Part shown: in pieces, positions 6,891-8,828 of the stretch | Numbering within the stretch: position 1 is the first letter of the stretch | Layout of the letters: each line of letters starts with the position of its first letter | The notes under the pieces: model-generated | Told to the model about the DNA's origin: nothing | Databases searched by the model: none | Seen by the model: only the letters and a program-made list of their open reading frames with translations | Source of the DNA: Candidatus Gastranaerophilales bacterium | GTDB lineage: Bacteria > Cyanobacteriota > Vampirovibrionia > Gastranaerophilales > JAQUYY01 | Length of the DNA: 8,828 nucleotides | Direction of reading: 5' to 3' | Assembly (NCBI GenBank): GCA_028691575.1 | Contig: JAQUYY010000064.1 | Coordinates: forward strand, 1 to 8,828 | Position numbers and translations under genes: made by a program

Positions 6891-8051
6891 TTACTCTTGC
6901 CTCAAAATAGTTGAAATACCCTCAATATCAGCAATATTAATATCAGTTGTTAATGAAAACCTTAATCTTGAAGTATTTTTAGGAACAGTAGGAGGTCTTA
7001 TCGGCAATGCCCAATATCCATATTGTTGAAGATTATCGGCCATTTTCATCGTATCTTCATTGTTGCCAATTATAACAGGAACAATTTGACTCTCTCCTCT
7101 CGTTTCAAAACCATTGTCAGTCAGTAAATTTCTGAATTTATCAGCAGTTTGTAGCATGTTTTGCCTTGATGTAAGCGTTTCGGGTAGTTTATTTTCGATA
7201 ATCCACTCATTCCACAATATATTAACAGGAGCTATTGCAGTAGAGAAAATAAAAGAGCGAGAAGTATTAATAAAATAATTGATTATATCGGCTGTCGCAA
7301 CCGCAAATGCGCCTACTCCGCCAATGGATTTGCCAAAAGTAGCTATTATGATGTCAACTTCATTGAGAATATTTTCTTGCTCACATATTCCTAAGCCATT
7401 TTTTCCGAAAACCCCAAAGGCATGAGCTTCATCGACTATTAAAGTGGCGTTATATTTTTTCTTAATTTCAACTATTTTTTTCAGGTCGGCAATATCACCA
7501 TCCATGCTAAAAACACTCTCAGTGATGATATAAATGTTTTTGTATTTGTTTGAATATTTTTCTAATTTGTATTCTAAATCTTCATAATCAAAATGCTTGT
7601 ACCTGAAAAAATCACCATCGCCCAATTTCATTCCATCTATAATGCTGGCATGATTTAATTTGTCGCAAAAAATAGCATCACCTTTTTTTAATAGAGAAGA
7701 AACTATACCAACATTAGCGTGATAACCGCTATTAAACAACAAGCATTTTTCTTTATTGAATAAATTTGCTATAAGCGACTCTAACCTGTCATATACAGGC
7801 AAATTTCCTGTTAAAAGCCTTGCTGATGCACTTCCAAAAGATACTTCACTTGTTTTTGATTTTATATGTTCAAGAAATTCTTTAACAAAATCAGTATTAT
7901 CCGCAAAATTCAAGTAATTATTGGAGGATAAATTGAGAAAATTTTTACCTTCAATACAGATATATTTACCTGTTTTTGAATTAATATTTTTTATTTCTCT
8001 AAATAAAGATTCTTGTTTTAATTTTTTTAGTGAATTTTTTAAATCTTTCAT
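6891..8051 (-). CDS. bioF: 8-amino-7-oxononanoate synthase
   Basis: This is a PLP-dependent alpha-oxoamine synthase of 386 residues, full length. It would condense pimeloyl-ACP (or -CoA) with L-alanine to 8-amino-7-oxononanoate, releasing CO2, as the first ring-forming precursor step of biotin synthesis in the cytosol. Visible signatures are LSSNNYLNFA (41-50), SGYHANVGI (108-116), DKLNHASIIDG with H134, VDEAHAFGVFGKNG with D207 and H210, TFGKSIGGVGAF with the PLP-binding lysine K241, and IRPPTVP...SRLRFSL (351-367). The family also contains KBL, ALAS and SPT, but the adjoining bioG makes BioF by far the most likely. The ATG at 8049-8051 has AGAGG eight bases upstream. A good extended -10 promoter lies just before it. 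Confidence 0.95.
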   Translation of the reverse strand: MKDLKNSLKKLKQESLFREIKNINSKTGKYICIEGKNFLNLSSNNYLNFADNTDFVKEFLEHIKSKTSEVSFGSASARLLTGNLPVYDRLESLIANLFNKEKCLLFNSGYHANVGIVSSLLKKGDAIFCDKLNHASIIDGMKLGDGDFFRYKHFDYEDLEYKLEKYSNKYKNIYIITESVFSMDGDIADLKKIVEIKKKYNATLIVDEAHAFGVFGKNGLGICEQENILNEVDIIIATFGKSIGGVGAFAVATADIINYFINTSRSFIFSTAIAPVNILWNEWIIENKLPETLTSRQNMLQTADKFRNLLTDNGFETRGESQIVPVIIGNNEDTMKMADNLQQYGYWALPIRPPTVPKNTSRLRFSLTTDINIADIEGISTILRQE

Positions 8052-8071
8052 AATTCAAGCCTCTTTTGAAT

Positions 8072-8100
8072 AGCATACCAAAAATGTTTTTTATAAACAA
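8072..8100 (-). promoter_or_regulatory. Extended -10 promoter of bioF-bioG
   Basis: On the minus strand the -35 TTGTTT (8100-8095) is 17 bases from the -10 TATGCT (8077-8072). The -10 is preceded by TGG, giving the extended TGnTATnnT form. Transcription would begin near 8065, leaving a leader of about 14 bases that contains the AGAGG ribosome site of bioF. This is the best promoter in the window. Confidence 0.6.
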
Positions 8101-8110
8101 ATCTGTTTGT
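8097..8110. promoter_or_regulatory. Palindrome over the bioF -35, possible operator
   Basis: ACAAA-TCTG-TTTGT is a perfect five-base inverted repeat covering four bases of the -35 and the ten bases just upstream. A second, wider pair, CTGTT (8103-8107) and AACAG (8121-8125), overlaps it. The place suits a repressor or activator of bioF. The sequence does not match the BirA operator (TTGTTAAC...GTTAACAA type) or the BioR box, so any regulator is unknown. Confidence 0.35.
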
Positions 8111-8203
8111 AACGAACTGCAACAGTATATATTTTTTATGAAAAATTTATATAGCGGATGTTTTTATATAAGAGTGGAGAAAATTTTTAAAAGAGGGCTT
8201 TGA

Positions 8204-8404
8204 ATGGATTTAAAAAGTAATAGAGCAAGAAAAATAATTAAAGATTCTAATGTTCAATTTGGCAAATTTCTGCTGATTAGTAGGTTGAACGCTATATCAA
8301 ATGAATATAATAAGTTGATTAATGAAGATTTAGATGATGAATATCAAAAAAGTATAAGTATACTTAAAAATAATTTAAAACATTCTTTTTTAAATATGCG
8401 TTAA
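8204..8404 (+). CDS. Small hypothetical protein, 66 residues
   Basis: I do not recognise this protein. It is highly charged, with a basic N-terminal third (KSNRARKIIK), a middle FGKFLLISRLNAISNEYNKLI that would fit an amphipathic helix, an acidic NEDLDDEY and a Lys/Ser-rich end. It has no cysteine, no signal peptide and no membrane segment. Support for coding is a clear ribosome site (AGAGGG, six bases before the ATG) and an uninterrupted frame in AT-rich DNA. It is divergent from bioF across 152 bases. Its last bases are shared with the stop of the converging mutase gene. Two hairpins lie in its 3' third. A DNA-, RNA- or partner-binding role would be guesswork. Confidence 0.6.
   Translation: MDLKSNRARKIIKDSNVQFGKFLLISRLNAISNEYNKLINEDLDDEYQKSISILKNNLKHSFLNMR
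8346..8365 (-). terminator. Hairpin inside the small gene, possible mutase terminator (distal)
   Basis: On the minus strand AAGTAT, loop ACTT, ATACTT form a perfect six-base stem (8365-8350). With the end of the stem, a run of six T follows (8351-8346) before G. It lies about 36 bases after the stop of the converging mutase gene, which has no other intergenic space for a terminator. The stem has one G-C pair only. Confidence 0.4.
8366..8394 (-). terminator. Hairpin inside the small gene, possible mutase terminator (proximal)
   Basis: On the minus strand TTTAAAA (8394-8388), a seven-base loop and TTTTAAA (8380-8374) form a perfect seven-base stem. TTATTTTT follows. It begins seven bases after the mutase stop. 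The stem is entirely A-T, so alone it would be a weak terminator. It stands directly before a second hairpin, and the two could act together. Confidence 0.35.
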
Positions 8405-8828
8405 AATTTAGAGATTATCTTTTTTGTATCGTTTATAAAATTGTCTAATTTATTTTGCTCATTTGTTTCAAAATAAATTCTTAACAGAGGTTCTGTTCCG
8501 CTGGGACGAATCAGCATCCAACTTTCGTCCTCAAAATATATTTTTATTCCGTCAATTGTTTTTATGTTTTTTACTGTAATATTTCCGATGGATTTTGGAG
8601 TATTTTCCTTAAAAAATTTCATCGCAGTTTCTTTTAAATCGTTTGTAAGTTTCAAATCAATTCTGTGATTTATATAATTTATGCCGATTTCTTGATGTAA
8701 TTCTTCTGTTAATCGGCATAAAGGTTTTTGTTCGTATGCAAGAGCTTCAAGAATAAGCAAATTGGCAAGAATTCCGTCTTTTTCAGGAATATGTCCGCCA
8801 ATGCTTAAACCGCCGGATTCTTCTCCGC
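8401..8828 (-). CDS. Phosphoglucomutase/phosphomannomutase, C-terminal part (cut by window edge)
   Basis: This is an alpha-D-phosphohexomutase that interconverts hexose 1- and 6-phosphates in the cytosol. The last 141 residues are present; the 5' part with the catalytic phosphoserine and metal loop lies beyond the right edge. The visible part begins with GEESGGLSIGGHIPEKDG, whose GEESGG is the sugar-binding loop of domain 3. GEESGG fits the phosphogluco-/phosphomannomutase group and argues against GlmM, which usually has GEQSGH. Domain 4 follows, with the phosphate-binding loop RPSGTEPLLRIYFE near the end. The frame is open to the edge, so the TTG at 8760 is an internal leucine codon and not a start. 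Its product could feed glucose 1-phosphate towards the glucans that the GH13 enzyme acts on, but the genes are far apart. Confidence 0.93.
   Translation of the reverse strand, partial: GEESGGLSIGGHIPEKDGILANLLILEALAYEQKPLCRLTEELHQEIGINYINHRIDLKLTNDLKETAMKFFKENTPKSIGNITVKNIKTIDGIKIYFEDESWMLIRPSGTEPLLRIYFETNEQNKLDNFINDTKKIISKF

Noticed and set aside
8091..8125. BirA operator upstream of bioF
   Set aside because: Only a loose half-site (TTTGTAAC) is visible, and no matching GTTACAA partner lies at the proper distance.
8758..8760. TTG as a start of a 119-residue mutase fragment
   Set aside because: The frame continues upstream through GEESGG...GHIPEKDG to the window edge, so the TTG is an internal leucine codon.

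Overview
The window is AT-rich (very roughly 30% GC by eye). It carries ordinary chromosomal genes with the same AT-biased codon use throughout. The low GC, pheS followed by pheT, a short bioF-bioG unit and a GH13 enzyme with a non-secretory N-terminal extension fit an uncultured gut-type bacterium such as Gastranaerophilales (Vampirovibrionia/Melainabacteria). That assignment is an inference from gene style, and other low-GC lineages are not excluded. I see no phage, IS transposase, CRISPR array, rRNA or tRNA.

Left (1-2389): the 5' part of pheT, cut by the window edge, lies downstream of complete pheS, both on the minus strand. Together they encode the two subunits of phenylalanyl-tRNA synthetase. 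The 191-base gap before the next gene holds back-to-back promoter candidates, one for pheS and one for the plus-strand GH13 gene.

Centre (2390-5769): an 837-residue GH13 alpha-glucan enzyme of branching-enzyme/TreZ type converges on a uridine-kinase/phosphoribulokinase-family P-loop kinase. The kinase most likely starts at a GTG, not at the upstream TTG.

Gene-poor stretch (5783-6227): no convincing gene. It holds a perfect 14-bp inverted repeat, a longer imperfect inverted repeat and a weak terminator-like hairpin. It is the least explained part of the window.

Right (6228-8828): bioF and bioG, minus strand, abut with no gap. BioG frees pimeloyl-ACP from its methyl ester, and BioF condenses it with L-alanine to start the biotin rings. 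A good extended -10 promoter precedes bioF, with a small palindrome over its -35. Divergent from it is a 66-codon gene of unknown function. This converges on the 3' end of a phosphoglucomutase/phosphomannomutase gene; their stop codons share one TTAA, and two hairpins inside the small gene may terminate the mutase transcript.

Nothing here amounts to a clear new system. The best leads are the structured intergenic stretch, the small gene with embedded hairpins, the palindrome at the bioF promoter, and the unusual build of the GH13 protein.
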